Origin: Xanthobacter sp. NM-59
GTDB lineage: Bacteria; Pseudomonadota; Alphaproteobacteria; Rhizobiales; Xanthobacteraceae
Length of the DNA stretch: 64,000 nucleotides
Direction: 5' to 3'
NCBI RefSeq assembly: GCF_021401125.1
Contig: NZ_JACBFQ010000007.1
Location: forward strand, 1-64,000
Shown: positions 1-9,372 of the stretch, one piece after another
Position numbering within the stretch: the first letter of the stretch is position 1
How the letters are laid out: each line of letters starts with the position of its first letter
Position numbers and translations under genes: made by a program
The notes under the pieces: generated by a model
What the model was told of the DNA's origin: nothing
The model's database searches: none
The model's input: the letters and a program-made list of their open reading frames with translations, nothing else

Positions 1-262
1 CCAGCGGGAACAGCGCGAAGGTGGCGAGCTGCACCACCAGGTGCAGCTGCCAGCGGGTCGCGCTCTCCAGCAGCCGCCGGGTGGCGAGCGACACGCCATA
101 GAGGAAGAAGATGACGCCGATGCCCCAGGTCGCCGCGCGGTCCGCGTGGAGAAAGCCCCCGGTCACCCCCGGCTGCGGCCAGACCAGGGCAAGCACAACA
201 ACCGCCACAAGGGCAGGAAGAAACGGGTCAATCTTGATGCGTCGGGGCATGGAGGAGGTCAT
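1..262 (-). CDS. Bile acid:sodium symporter family (SBF-like) protein, N-terminal part
   Basis: The reading frame starts at an ATG at 262 and runs off the left edge, so only about 87 residues are visible. It begins MTSSMPRRIKIDPFLP. Three hydrophobic segments follow: one around DPFLPALVAVVVLALVWP, one around WGIGVIFFLYGVSLATRRL, and one starting at WQLHLVVQLATFALFPL. The pattern of a short basic N-terminus, a DPF motif, and LHL in the third helix matches my memory of YfeH/SLC10A7-type SBF-like membrane transporters. An in-frame ATG at 250 is an alternative start. The substrate cannot be deduced. The gene is transcribed away from the liv operon. Confidence 0.72.
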   Translation of the reverse strand, partial: MTSSMPRRIKIDPFLPALVAVVVLALVWPQPGVTGGFLHADRAATWGIGVIFFLYGVSLATRRLLESATRWQLHLVVQLATFALFPL

Positions 263-756
263 GGGCTGGGGCAGACGGCTTATGGCTTGAGGAACTCGGG
301 GTGAGATCCTCCCTCGGCGACGGCGAATTTCCGAAGGAACGCGTCGGCCTGTTTTTGGCTGCTCCGGCCGCCGGAAAGAGTCCGGAACCGGGCGGGCTTG
401 CCGCCGATCTGTGCCTCGGCAGCGCCGGCAACTTGGTCCGCGTTTCACTTTCGGTCAACCATGCTGCGCTTGCACCGCAGGCAAAAGACCCGGCACCCCC
501 CGTCCGTCCCCAGAAATGCAGCGAAAGTGCAAGCGGCCGGCACGCCCGAAGTCCGCGGGCCGGCCGCTCCATTGCGATGCGCGCCCAGCTGGCCCAAGCT
601 TGGCCCCGCCACCGCAAGGGGAGCCGCGAGCCGGCTGAGGTCAGAATTGTGTCGGCCGCCGGGGCGGGTTATGAGTTAAAAAAACGCGCTTCGCCCAAAC
701 ATCATGCACGATGATTTTGTAGGCGGAGCCACCAGAGCAGAGGGGTCAAGCGGCGG
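263..756. other. Intergenic region, probable divergent promoters (SBF-like gene / liv operon)
   Basis: About 490 bases without a convincing gene. The short frames here have low-complexity Arg/Pro/Ala composition typical of GC-rich non-coding sequence. Near the right end, an A-tract at 678-684 and a small inverted repeat atcat/atgat (701-705, 711-715) lie 50-80 bases upstream of livH. A Shine-Dalgarno-like AGAGGGG sits at 739-745. No recognisable riboswitch or terminator was seen. Confidence 0.5.
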
Positions 757-1674
757 ATGGACATCTTCCTCCAGCAGCTTATCAACGGATTGACCCTCGG
801 GTCGATCTACGGCCTGATCGCCATCGGCTACACCATGGTGTTCGGCATCATCGGCATGGTGAACTTCGCGCACGGCGACGTGTTCATGGTGAGCGCCTTC
901 ATCGGCCTCATCTGTGTGCTGCTTCTGACGACGGTCATCGGCATCAGCTCCATTTTCCTCATCCTGGCCATCACGCTCGTTGTGGCCATGGTGTTCACCG
1001 GGCTGGTGAGCTGGGCCATCGAGCGGGTGGCCTATCGCCCCCTGCGCGGCTCGTTCCGCCTGGCGCCCATGATCTCCGCCATCGGCATGTCCATCTTCCT
1101 GTCGAACTTCGTGCAGGTGGCCCAGGGCCCGCGCAACAAGCCGCTGCCGCCCATGGTGCCCGACGTGATCGTGCTGATGGAGCGCAACGGCTATCAGGTC
1201 ACCCTCGCCTACAAGCAGATCATCATCATGGCGGTCACCGCCGGGCTGCTGTTCGGCTTCTGGTGGCTGGTGCAGAAGACGCCCCTCGGCCGCGCCCAGC
1301 GCGCCTGCGAGCAGGACCGCAAGATGGCCGCCCTGCTCGGCATCAATGTGGACCGCACCATTTCCCTCACCTTCGTCATCGGCGCCGCCCTCGCCGCCGT
1401 CGCGGGGGTGATGTACCTGATGTATTACGGCGTCGTGAATTTCGCGGACGGCTTCGTGCCGGGGGTGAAGGCGTTCACCGCCGCCGTGCTGGGCGGCATC
1501 GGCTCGCTGCCCGGAGCGGTGCTCGGCGGCCTGCTGATCGGTCTCATCGAAACCTTCTGGTCCGCCTATTTTTCAATTGAATACAAGGATGTGGCGGCTT
1601 TCTCCATCCTCGTCGTCGTGCTCATCTTCATGCCCCAGGGCCTGCTCGGCCGGCCTGAAGTGGAGAAGGTGTGA
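757..1674 (+). CDS. livH: Branched-chain amino acid ABC transporter permease LivH
   Basis: Inner-membrane permease of 305 residues and first gene of the liv operon. The N-terminus (MDIFLQQLINGLTLGSIYGL) and the following segment GYTMVFGIIGMVNFAHGD are hallmarks of LivH-type permeases. The rest is a run of hydrophobic helices, with a cytoplasmic loop near residues 190-200 containing QDRKMAALLGINVD, the usual contact region for the ATPases. Length is normal for the family. The stop overlaps the start of livM. It should pair with LivM to form the translocation channel for leucine/isoleucine/valine or related amino or aliphatic acids; the exact substrate cannot be told from sequence. Confidence 0.95.
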   Translation: MDIFLQQLINGLTLGSIYGLIAIGYTMVFGIIGMVNFAHGDVFMVSAFIGLICVLLLTTVIGISSIFLILAITLVVAMVFTGLVSWAIERVAYRPLRGSFRLAPMISAIGMSIFLSNFVQVAQGPRNKPLPPMVPDVIVLMERNGYQVTLAYKQIIIMAVTAGLLFGFWWLVQKTPLGRAQRACEQDRKMAALLGINVDRTISLTFVIGAALAAVAGVMYLMYYGVVNFADGFVPGVKAFTAAVLGGIGSLPGAVLGGLLIGLIETFWSAYFSIEYKDVAAFSILVVVLIFMPQGLLGRPEVEKV

Positions 1675-3160
1675 TGGCGGACCACCGTTCCGACCTGTGG
1701 GAGCGTGAGGACACGCCTCCCGAGGGCGCGCCGGCGCCCCAGCCGGCGCCGCCCGCCCCGCCGGCCGAGGCCGTGCTGCTGCCGGCGCTCAAGGACGCGG
1801 TGCTCACCGGCATCATCACCGGCCTGCTGCTGTTGCCCCTGGTGGGCTTCCGCGCCACGGAGTCGGGCTCCGGGCCGCTCACCCTCACCTACCGGTTCGG
1901 GCTGGTGTCCGTGTTCGCCGGGCTGGTGATGGTTCTGCGGCTGGTGCTGAACCTCACGGTGTGGCGTCCCGGCCGGCCACCGCGGGCGAAATCGGCCGCG
2001 CTGGCCGGCGTCTCACAGCGCATCGCGCCGGCGCTGAAGCCTGCCTTCTTCGCGTTTGCGCTGCTCTATCCCTTTATTGCTATTGTCTTTTCCGGCAGCC
2101 TCTCGCTCAGCCGCTATTGGGTGGATCTCGGCATCTACATTCTCACTTACGTGATGCTGGGGTGGGGCCTGAATATCGTGGTCGGCCTCGCGGGGCTGCT
2201 CGATCTCGGCTATGTCGCCTTCTATGCGGTGGGCGCCTACACCTTTGCCCTGCTCTCCAGCAGCGTGCCGCTGAATGCCTTCTTCGACGCCCATGTGGCG
2301 GAGGGCTTCTGGGCGTCGTGGTCGTTCTGGGTGTGCCTGCCGGTGGCGGGCCTGCTCGCCGGGCTCTGGGGCATCATCCTGGGCTTTCCGGTGCTGCGGC
2401 TGCGCGGCGACTATCTCGCCATTGTCACGCTGGCCTTCGGCGAGATCATCCGCCTTGTGCTCATCAACTGGGTGTCGCTCACCAATGGTGGGGCTGGCAT
2501 TTCCTCCATTCCGCCCATCACCTTCTTCGGCGTGCCGTTCAATAGCGGTGATGATGGTTTCGCGGCCATTTTCGGCCTCGACTACAATTCCATGCACCGG
2601 ATGATCTTCCTGTATTTCGTCATCCTGGGGCTGGCCGCGCTGACGGCGCTCGCCACCATCCGCCTGCGCAGCATGCCGGTGGGCCGGGCCTGGGAGGCGC
2701 TGCGCGAGGATGAGATCGCCTGCCGCTCGCTGGGCATCAACACCACGCTCACCAAGCTTACCGCCTTCGCCACCGGCGCCATGTTCGGCGGGTTCGCGGG
2801 GGCGTTCTTCGCGGTGCGGGTGCGGTTTGTCTCGCCCGAGAGCTTCACCTTCATGGAATCGGCGGTGATCCTGGCCATCGTGGTGCTGGGCGGCATGGGC
2901 TCGCAGATCGGGGTGGCCTCCGCCGCCATCCTGCTCATCGGCGGCATGGAGCTCTTGCGCAACCTCTCCTTCCTGAAGGCGGACTTCCTGTTCGGCTCGG
3001 ATTTCGACCCCTCGCTCTATCGCATGCTCATTTTCGGCTTCGCCATGGTGGCGGTGATGGTATGGCGCCCGCGCGGGCTGGTCGCCAATCGCATGCCCAC
3101 CATATTCCTGAAGGAGCGCAAGGCCGTGTCCGGCGCCCTGGTGAAGGAGGGCCACGGCTG

Positions 3161-3161
<1 letters not shown>
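1674..3161 (+). CDS. livM: Branched-chain amino acid ABC transporter permease LivM
   Basis: Second permease of the Liv system, about 495 residues. Starts are ATG 1674, sharing a base with the livH stop, or GTG 1671 one codon earlier; I prefer the ATG. The first ~35 residues are Pro/Ala-rich and probably disordered. Additional membrane segments precede the LivM core, so the protein is longer at the N-terminus than the shortest LivM proteins. The core contains GWGLNIVVGLAGLLDLGY (about residue 160) and LREDEIACRSLGIN, the EAA-like ATPase-contact loop. The C-terminus reads VWRPRGLVANR, typical of LivM. It overlaps livG by one base. Confidence 0.94.
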
Positions 3162-4098
<937 letters not shown>

Positions 4099-4102
<4 letters not shown>

Positions 4103-4833
4103 CTGCAGCCACCGCCACCCCCCTGCTCTCGGTGCGGGGCGTGAAGACCTATTATGGCAACATCATCGCCCTGAAGGGCGTCGACGTGGATATCAAGGAG
4201 GGTGAGATCGTCACCCTCATCGGCGCCAACGGGGCCGGCAAATCCACGCTGATGATGACCATCTGCGGCTCGCCCCAGGCCCGCGAGGGGCGGGTGACCT
4301 TCGCGGGGCGCGACATCACGCGCCTGCCCACCCATGACATCATGCGCCTGCGCATCGCCCAGTCGCCCGAAGGCCGGCGCATCTTCCCGCGCATGACCGT
4401 CTACGAGAACCTGCAGATGGGCGCCGCAATGGAGGGCGGCACCCATTTCGCGGAGGATCTCGAACGCATGTTCGAGCTTTTCCCCCGCCTGAAAGAGCGC
4501 ATCGGCCAGCGCGGTGGCACCCTTTCCGGCGGCGAGCAGCAGATGCTCGCCATCGCCCGCGCGCTCATGAGCCGGCCGCGCCTGCTGCTGCTGGACGAGC
4601 CCTCTTTGGGCCTCGCGCCCCTGGTGGTGCGGCAGATCTTCGATGCCATCCGCATGCTGAACGAGACCGAGGGGCTCACCGTGTTCCTGGTGGAACAGAA
4701 CGCCTACCACGCCCTGAAGCTGGCCCATCGCGGCTATGTGATGGTCAACGGCCTCATCACCATGAGCGGCACCGGCGCCGATCTTCTGGCCCGCCCGGAA
4801 GTGCGCGCCGCCTACCTTGAAGGGGGGCATTGA
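4099..4833 (+). CDS. livF: Branched-chain amino acid ABC transporter ATP-binding protein LivF
   Basis: Second ATPase subunit, 244 residues, the normal LivF length. Motifs are Walker A GANGAGKST, the segment QSPEGRRIFPRMTVYENL, signature LSGGEQQMLAIARAL, Walker B LLLLDEPSLGLAP and the switch-region variant FLVEQNA, in which glutamine occupies the usual H-loop position as is normal for LivF. It starts inside the end of livG with an ATGA overlap. The next gene starts two bases after its stop, so livH-M-G-F and the small membrane protein look like one transcription unit with coupled translation. Confidence 0.95.
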
Positions 4834-4834
4834 G

Positions 4835-5281
4835 ATGGCGTCGGACCCCGGCCGCTCGTCCTCGCCATGGCTCATCGGCCCCATCATCGTGCTGGTGGGA
4901 CTGGCCCTCGCCATCATCGCCTGGCCCGACGCGGTCATGGGCACCTCGCTCGGCGATTTCGTCCTGGTCTCGCTCGCCATGGGCGGCGGGGCCGCCTGGC
5001 TCACCGGCAAGGCGGTGGCGCGGGGCTGGGGCTCCCCGGCGCAGCTCGTCCTTTATTGCGCATTGCTCGCGGTGGCGGTGCGCTTCTGCCACTTCGCCCT
5101 GTTCAACGACGAGTTGCTGGAGCCGCTGACCTCGCTGGCCGAGTTCCTGTTCCTGCTGGCGGTGGCGGTGCTGGGGTTCCGTCACGTGCGCAAATGGCAG
5201 ATGAGCGTGCAGTACGGCTGGATGTTCACCCCCGCCGGCCCCTTCAGCTGGCGACGCCAGGACAGCGTCGAGGAGCCGTAA
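4835..5281 (+). CDS. Small multi-helix membrane protein of the liv operon (DUF6867-like)
   Basis: 148 residues starting MASDPGRSSSPWLIGP, with ATG two bases after the livF stop. An in-frame codon at 4817 lies inside livF and is less likely. Four hydrophobic segments are visible at about residues 11-33, 39-62, 68-90 and 94-115, followed by a short soluble tail (KWQMSVQYGWMF...). The protein has no transporter or enzyme motif. I recall proteins of this kind, called DUF6867 in some databases, between livF and livK in Rhizobiales, but have not verified the family assignment. Its position suggests an accessory or assembly role for the Liv transporter; this is inference. Confidence 0.8.
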   Translation: MASDPGRSSSPWLIGPIIVLVGLALAIIAWPDAVMGTSLGDFVLVSLAMGGGAAWLTGKAVARGWGSPAQLVLYCALLAVAVRFCHFALFNDELLEPLTSLAEFLFLLAVAVLGFRHVRKWQMSVQYGWMFTPAGPFSWRRQDSVEEP

Positions 5282-5381
5282 GGCCCCATCGACAGGCCCA
5301 TCAATTGCGGCACAATGCGCCGCGCCATTTCCTGCCCGGCCGCGCCGAATCGCGGGGCGGGCACACGAGGGGAGAGATGAG

Positions 5382-6482
5382 ATGAGGAAACTCTTGTTGG
5401 CGTCGCTTGCGCTCGGCGCCAGCCTCGCCTTCGCGGCCGGGGCCCAGGCTCAGGTGAAGATGGGCGTGGGCGGCCCCATGACCGGCGGCGCCGCGGCCTT
5501 CGGCGCCCAGCTCAAGACCGGCGCCGAGCAGGCGGTGGCCGACATCAATGCACAGGGCGGCATTCTCGGCCAGAAGATCGAGCTTTCCGTGGGCGATGAC
5601 GCGGGCAAGCCCGAGCAGGGCAAGTCCGCCGCCAACAAGTTCATTTCCGACGGCGTGAAGTATGTGGTCGGCCACTTCAACTCGGGCGTCTCCATCCCGG
5701 CGTCGACCGACTATGAAGAAGCCGGTGTGCTGCAGATCAGCCCCGCATCCACCAACCCCACCTTCACCGAACGCAAGATGTGGAACACGTTCCGCACCTG
5801 CGGCCGCGACGACCAGCAAGGTTCGGTGGCCGGCGAATACATCGTCAAGAACTTCAAGGGCAAGAAGGTCGCCATCGTTCACGACAAGACGCCCTACGGC
5901 AAGGGCCTCGCGGACGAGACCCAAAAGGCCATGAACAAGGGCGGCATGAAGGAAGTCCTCTATGAGGGCATCAATCCCGGCGAAAAGGACTATTCGGCCC
6001 TCGTTTCCAAGCTGAAGGCCAATGGCATCGACCTCGTCTATTTCGGCGGCCTGCACCCGGAAGCCGGCCTCATCGTGCGCCAGATGCGCGACCAGGGCAT
6101 GAACACCGTGCTGTTCGGCGGCGACGGCATCGCCGACAAAGAATACTGGACCATCGCCGGCCCCGGCGCCGCTGGCACGCTGATGACCTTCGGCCCCGAT
6201 CCGCGCAACAACCCGGCCGCCAAGGATATCGTCGCCGCCTTCCAGGCCAAGGGCGTCGATCCTGAAGGCTATGTGCTCTATTCCTACGCCGCCGTTCAGG
6301 TGATCAAGCAGGCGGCTGAGGCGGCGAAATCCCTCGACCCGAAGAAGATCGCGGCGGAAATCCATTCTGGCAAGGTGTTCAACACCGTGCTCGGCCCGCT
6401 CTCCTTCGACAAGAAGGGCGACATCACCAAGATCGACTACGTGGTCTATGAGTGGAAGGACGGCGCCTACAAGCAGCTCTGA
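5382..6482 (+). CDS. livK: Branched-chain amino acid ABC transporter substrate-binding protein
   Basis: Periplasmic binding protein of 366 residues. A signal peptide (MRKLLLASLALGASLAFAAG, cleavage near AQA) precedes a type I periplasmic-binding fold. Family landmarks are GPMTGGAAAFGAQLKTGAEQ, VVGHFNSGVSIPASTDYEEA, QISPASTNPTFTER and FRTCGRDDQQG, all typical of LivJ/LivK proteins that bind leucine, isoleucine, valine or related amino acids. A good ribosome site (GAGGGGAG, 5367-5374) precedes ATG 5382. It lies 100 bases downstream of the small membrane protein, so it may be co-transcribed or have its own promoter to give excess binding protein. A strong terminator follows. Confidence 0.94.
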   Translation: MRKLLLASLALGASLAFAAGAQAQVKMGVGGPMTGGAAAFGAQLKTGAEQAVADINAQGGILGQKIELSVGDDAGKPEQGKSAANKFISDGVKYVVGHFNSGVSIPASTDYEEAGVLQISPASTNPTFTERKMWNTFRTCGRDDQQGSVAGEYIVKNFKGKKVAIVHDKTPYGKGLADETQKAMNKGGMKEVLYEGINPGEKDYSALVSKLKANGIDLVYFGGLHPEAGLIVRQMRDQGMNTVLFGGDGIADKEYWTIAGPGAAGTLMTFGPDPRNNPAAKDIVAAFQAKGVDPEGYVLYSYAAVQVIKQAAEAAKSLDPKKIAAEIHSGKVFNTVLGPLSFDKKGDITKIDYVVYEWKDGAYKQL

Positions 6483-6507
6483 GCTGAGCGCAGCGCCGAA
6501 GAAACGA

Positions 6508-6534
6508 AGCCCGCGCCTTGTGCGCGGGCTTTTT
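6508..6534 (+). terminator. Rho-independent terminator of the liv operon
   Basis: A perfect nine-base-pair stem (AGCCCGCGC / GCGCGGGCT) with a five-base loop, followed by five T residues, about 25 bases after the livK stop. Confidence 0.92.
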
Positions 6535-6639
6535 CATGGGGCAAGGCCCGCCTCGCGGCTCCGCGGCAAACGCCCTCCGCAGCTTAGGCGGAAGGGTTGG
6601 GAGGAGCTGGCCGGCGAGCGGCAACCGCGCGGCACCCTC

Positions 6640-7371
6640 TCAGCCGATGGTGGACAGCGCCGGAAAGGTCTCGATCAGCCAGTAGCTGGCATGGGCGATC
6701 CAGCCGGACATGAAGGCGATGCCGGTGAGCACCAGGAGCGCGCCCATCACCTTTTCCATCACCGGCAGCAGCTTGCGCACATGCACGAGGCTCGCCAGGA
6801 ACGGGCGCACCGCCACCGCCGCCAGCAGGAACGGAACGCCGAGGCCCAGCGAATATGTGGCGAGCAGCAGCGCCCCCTTGGAAACCGCGCCCTCCGAGCC
6901 CGCCACCGCCAGGATGGCCCCCAGCACCGGGCCGAGGCACGGCGTCCAGCCAAACGCGAACGCAAGCCCCATGACGAATGCGCCCCACAGGCCGGTGGGC
7001 TCGTTCACATGCGGCCGCGCCGTGCGATGCAGGAGCTGGATGCGAAACACGCCAAGGAAGTTCAGCCCCATCACCAGAATGGCGAAGCCGGCGATGATGG
7101 ACAGCACGTCCAGGTGGGCGCGCAGAAGGTCGCCGATGGCGGAGGCGCCCGCCCCCAGGAGCACGAACACCAGCGAGAAGCCGGAGACGAACAGCGCGGC
7201 CCCGAAGATGGCGCGCCGCCCCACCTCCTTCACCGGCTCATCGCCGGCCAGTTCCTCCAGGGTGCTGCCGCCCAGAAAGCACAGATAGGGCGGCACCAGC
7301 GGCAGCACGCAGGGGGACACGAAGCTTACGAGGCCAGCCAGGAAGGCGGCGGGAAGGGTGACGTCGGCCAT
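6640..7371 (-). CDS. ccdA: Cytochrome c biogenesis / thiol-disulfide transmembrane protein CcdA
   Basis: 243 residues starting MADVTLPAAFLAGLVSFVSP. It has about six transmembrane helices and two conserved Cys-containing segments at the membrane: SFVSPCVLPLVPPYLCF in the first helix and GWTPCLGPVLGAI in the fourth. These are the CcdA/DsbD-beta signature. The protein passes reducing equivalents from cytoplasmic thioredoxin to periplasmic thiol proteins such as those reducing apocytochrome c. A longer upstream open frame is only antisense to the P1 peptidase gene. The gene is divergent from that peptidase and ends about 100 bases from the livK terminator. Confidence 0.93.
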   Translation of the reverse strand: MADVTLPAAFLAGLVSFVSPCVLPLVPPYLCFLGGSTLEELAGDEPVKEVGRRAIFGAALFVSGFSLVFVLLGAGASAIGDLLRAHLDVLSIIAGFAILVMGLNFLGVFRIQLLHRTARPHVNEPTGLWGAFVMGLAFAFGWTPCLGPVLGAILAVAGSEGAVSKGALLLATYSLGLGVPFLLAAVAVRPFLASLVHVRKLLPVMEKVMGALLVLTGIAFMSGWIAHASYWLIETFPALSTIG

Positions 7372-7551
7372 GGAACCTTGACGGCAATCGTTCAAATCCG
7401 CCCCCCTCATGGGCCGTGCGGGCGCCGCCGGCAAGCCGCACTTCGCCGCGCTCCCCGGCTTGTGAGCGCCGCACGAGCCCAGTGCGCCCGCCCCAGGCCG
7501 TTTCCGCTGGCGCCAAGGCGCTCTACAAGGAGAGGCCAGCGGGAGGACACC

Positions 7552-8565
7552 ATGCGCAATCTCATCACCGACGTTCCGGGCCTGAAGGTGGGACATGCGG
7601 ACGACGCGCGTCGTGGCACCGGCGTCACCGTGGTGCTGTGCGATGAGCCCACCGTTGCCGCAGTGGATGTGCGCGGCGGCGGCCCCGGCACCCGCGAGAG
7701 CGACGCGCTCGGCCCCACCGCCACCGTGCAGGCGGTGGACGCGGTGGTGCTCTCCGGCGGCTCCGCCTTCGGGCTGGACGCGGCGGGCGGGGTGATGGCG
7801 GAGCTGGCGGCGCAGGGACGCGGCTTCGCGGTGGGAACGGCGCGAGTGCCCATCGTGCCCTCGGCCGTGCTGTTCGATCTGCTGAACGGCGGCGATAAGG
7901 CATGGGGCGCCGAGCCGCCTTATGGGCACCTCGGGCGGGCGGCGCTGAAGGCGGCGGCGCTCGACTTTGCTCTGGGCAGCGTCGGAGCCGGCCTGGGCGC
8001 TACCACCGCCACGGTGAAGGGCGGGCTCGGCTCCGCGTCCGCGGTCCTGCCTTCTGGCCATGTGGTCGGGGCGGTGGTGGCCGTGAACGCGGTGGGCAAT
8101 CCGCTGTTCGGCACCGGCCCCCATTTCCGCGCGGCGCCTTATGAGCGCGCTGCGGAATTCGGCGGGCTGGGCCTGCCAGCCACGGTTCCCGACGAGGCCT
8201 CCGCCCCCGCCCTCAAGGGCCATGTGGCGCGCATGGCCACCACCCTGGCCGTCGTGGCGTGCGACGCCGTCCTGACGCCCGCCCAGACGCAACGCCTGGC
8301 CGTGATGGCGCAGGATGGGCTCGCTTTGTCGCTGTTTCCGATCCACACGCCGCTGGATGGCGACAGCGTGTTCGCCCTCGCCACCGGCCGCCGCCCCCTG
8401 GCCGAGCCCCTCCCCGATTTGGCGCGCATCGGCGCCTGCGCGGCGAGCGTGCTCGCCCGGGCGGTGGCGCGCGCGGTGTTCAGTGCCAAGGCCCTGCCCT
8501 TTCCAGGCGCGCAGCCCAGCTGGCGCGACCTGTTCGGCGCCCCTGCCACGCCGCTCCAGCCCTGA
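7552..8565 (+). CDS. P1 family (S58, DmpA/NylC-like) peptidase
   Basis: 337 residues. ATG 7552 is preceded by GGGAGG at 7541-7546. The start NLITDVPGLKVGHADD, then DVRGGGPGTRESDAL and VVLSGGSAFGLDAAGGV, is the classic signature of the P1 aminopeptidase / 6-aminohexanoate-oligomer hydrolase superfamily. These enzymes self-cleave to expose an N-terminal nucleophile and act on small peptides or amide oligomers. The expected nucleophile is the Thr at about residue 230 in MATTLAVVACDA. From memory, NylC-like relatives usually have Asn just before this Thr; here it is Ala. The C-terminus SLFPIHTPLDGDSVFALATG is also family-typical. The natural substrate is unknown. Confidence 0.88.
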   Translation: MRNLITDVPGLKVGHADDARRGTGVTVVLCDEPTVAAVDVRGGGPGTRESDALGPTATVQAVDAVVLSGGSAFGLDAAGGVMAELAAQGRGFAVGTARVPIVPSAVLFDLLNGGDKAWGAEPPYGHLGRAALKAAALDFALGSVGAGLGATTATVKGGLGSASAVLPSGHVVGAVVAVNAVGNPLFGTGPHFRAAPYERAAEFGGLGLPATVPDEASAPALKGHVARMATTLAVVACDAVLTPAQTQRLAVMAQDGLALSLFPIHTPLDGDSVFALATGRRPLAEPLPDLARIGACAASVLARAVARAVFSAKALPFPGAQPSWRDLFGAPATPLQP

Positions 8566-8734
8566 GAACCCGCCCGCACCGGCAAGGCCTGAACCAGGGG
8601 CAGGCGCCGTATTCCCCGCCGCGCGAGAGAGCGAACCACCCCCATGTTTCATCGAATCGGCCCGATGCTCTAAACCTCCAACCCTTGATGTGCTCTCCTC
8701 ATCCGAGCGGCCGCGCAGTACCCGGAGCGCGCCG

Positions 8735-8773
8735 ATGGACCTGCCGACGGACCTGCCGAAGGACCTGACATGA
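8735..8773 (+). CDS. Possible 12-residue leader peptide (uORF)
   Basis: A mini-ORF, MDLPTDLPKDLT, begins at ATG 8735 with a well-placed GGAG (8724-8727). Its stop overlaps the start of the next gene as ATGA. It is built from a near-perfect 12-base tandem repeat (gacctgccgacg, gacctgccgaag, then gacctgac). It could couple or regulate translation of the downstream gene, or be chance. There is no experimental support. Confidence 0.3.
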   Translation: MDLPTDLPKDLT

Positions 8774-9315
8774 CCGAACCGCGTTCCGCCGTGCCGCTTT
8801 CCACGCCCCCGAAGGCCCCCCGGCCCCGCCGCCGAGCCACGGAACGGGAGACGCCCCGGTTGGGCGGAGCCCTCATGGTGCTGTTCTGGTGCGCCTGCGG
8901 TATCACCGCCCTGCCCCTGGCGGCACTGTTTTCCCTGGTGGCGGCCACCGGCGTTTCGGGCGCGAGCTGGGCTTTGAGCGAGGCATACGCCAGTTCTACC
9001 ATCCAGGCCCAGCTGCTACGGCTTAGCCTGTGGCCGCAGCTGGTGCTGTTCGCCTGGGGCGTCAGCTTCATCGTTCTCACGGTGATGAAGTCGCGCCATG
9101 CGCTCATGGTGTCGCCGGCCCTGCTGGCGGCCTGGGTGCTGGTTTCGGCCTACAGCCAGTTCGCCATCCGATCCGCTATCACGCCCGATGGCGCGACGAT
9201 GGCGGATTTCGCCGCCCTCGCGCCCGGCATCCTGGCGCAGGTGGTGGGTGCTGCCGCGCTATTCGGCTACTTCCGGGAAGGCACGCGGCCACGGGAATAT
9301 TACGTCAGGGGCTAG
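8770..9315 (+). CDS. Hypothetical four-helix membrane protein (possibly DUF2569-like)
   Basis: 181 residues. The first ~35 are basic and Pro-rich (PKAPRPRRRATERETPR) and probably cytoplasmic. Four hydrophobic segments follow at about residues 37-60, 80-105, 112-132 and 145-165. The soluble tail YFREGTRPREYYVRG resembles the Arg-rich end I remember from DUF2569 proteins, but the similarity is weak and I do not assign the family firmly. Its own ribosome site, AAGGA at 8759-8763, lies inside the repeats of the upstream mini-ORF. Function unknown. Confidence 0.72.
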   Translation: MTEPRSAVPLSTPPKAPRPRRRATERETPRLGGALMVLFWCACGITALPLAALFSLVAATGVSGASWALSEAYASSTIQAQLLRLSLWPQLVLFAWGVSFIVLTVMKSRHALMVSPALLAAWVLVSAYSQFAIRSAITPDGATMADFAALAPGILAQVVGAAALFGYFREGTRPREYYVRG

Positions 9316-9319
9316 AGCA

Positions 9320-9354
9320 TTTCCGAGCGAGGCCGAAGCCGGTTCGCTCGGAAA
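9320..9354. repeat. Dispersed palindromic intergenic repeat, copy A
   Basis: A perfect 11-base inverted repeat, TTTCCGAGCGA / TCGCTCGGAAA, separated by 13 bases. It lies between the end of the membrane-protein gene and the convergent oxidoreductase gene and matches the 5' half of the family seen at 22.4, 43.1, 52.85 and 56.95 kb. It could act as a bidirectional transcription or mRNA end. Confidence 0.75.
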
Positions 9355-9372
9355 CAGCGGGGCGGCGCGCCG

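Noticed and set aside
301-714. A 137-residue frame between the SBF-like gene and livH
   Set aside because: Low-complexity composition, competing frames on both strands and no ribosome site; the region is better explained as a promoter zone.
6448-7551. N-terminal extension of the P1 peptidase frame back to 6448
   Set aside because: It runs antisense through ccdA and the livK terminator. The family N-terminus and a strong ribosome site fix the start at 7552.
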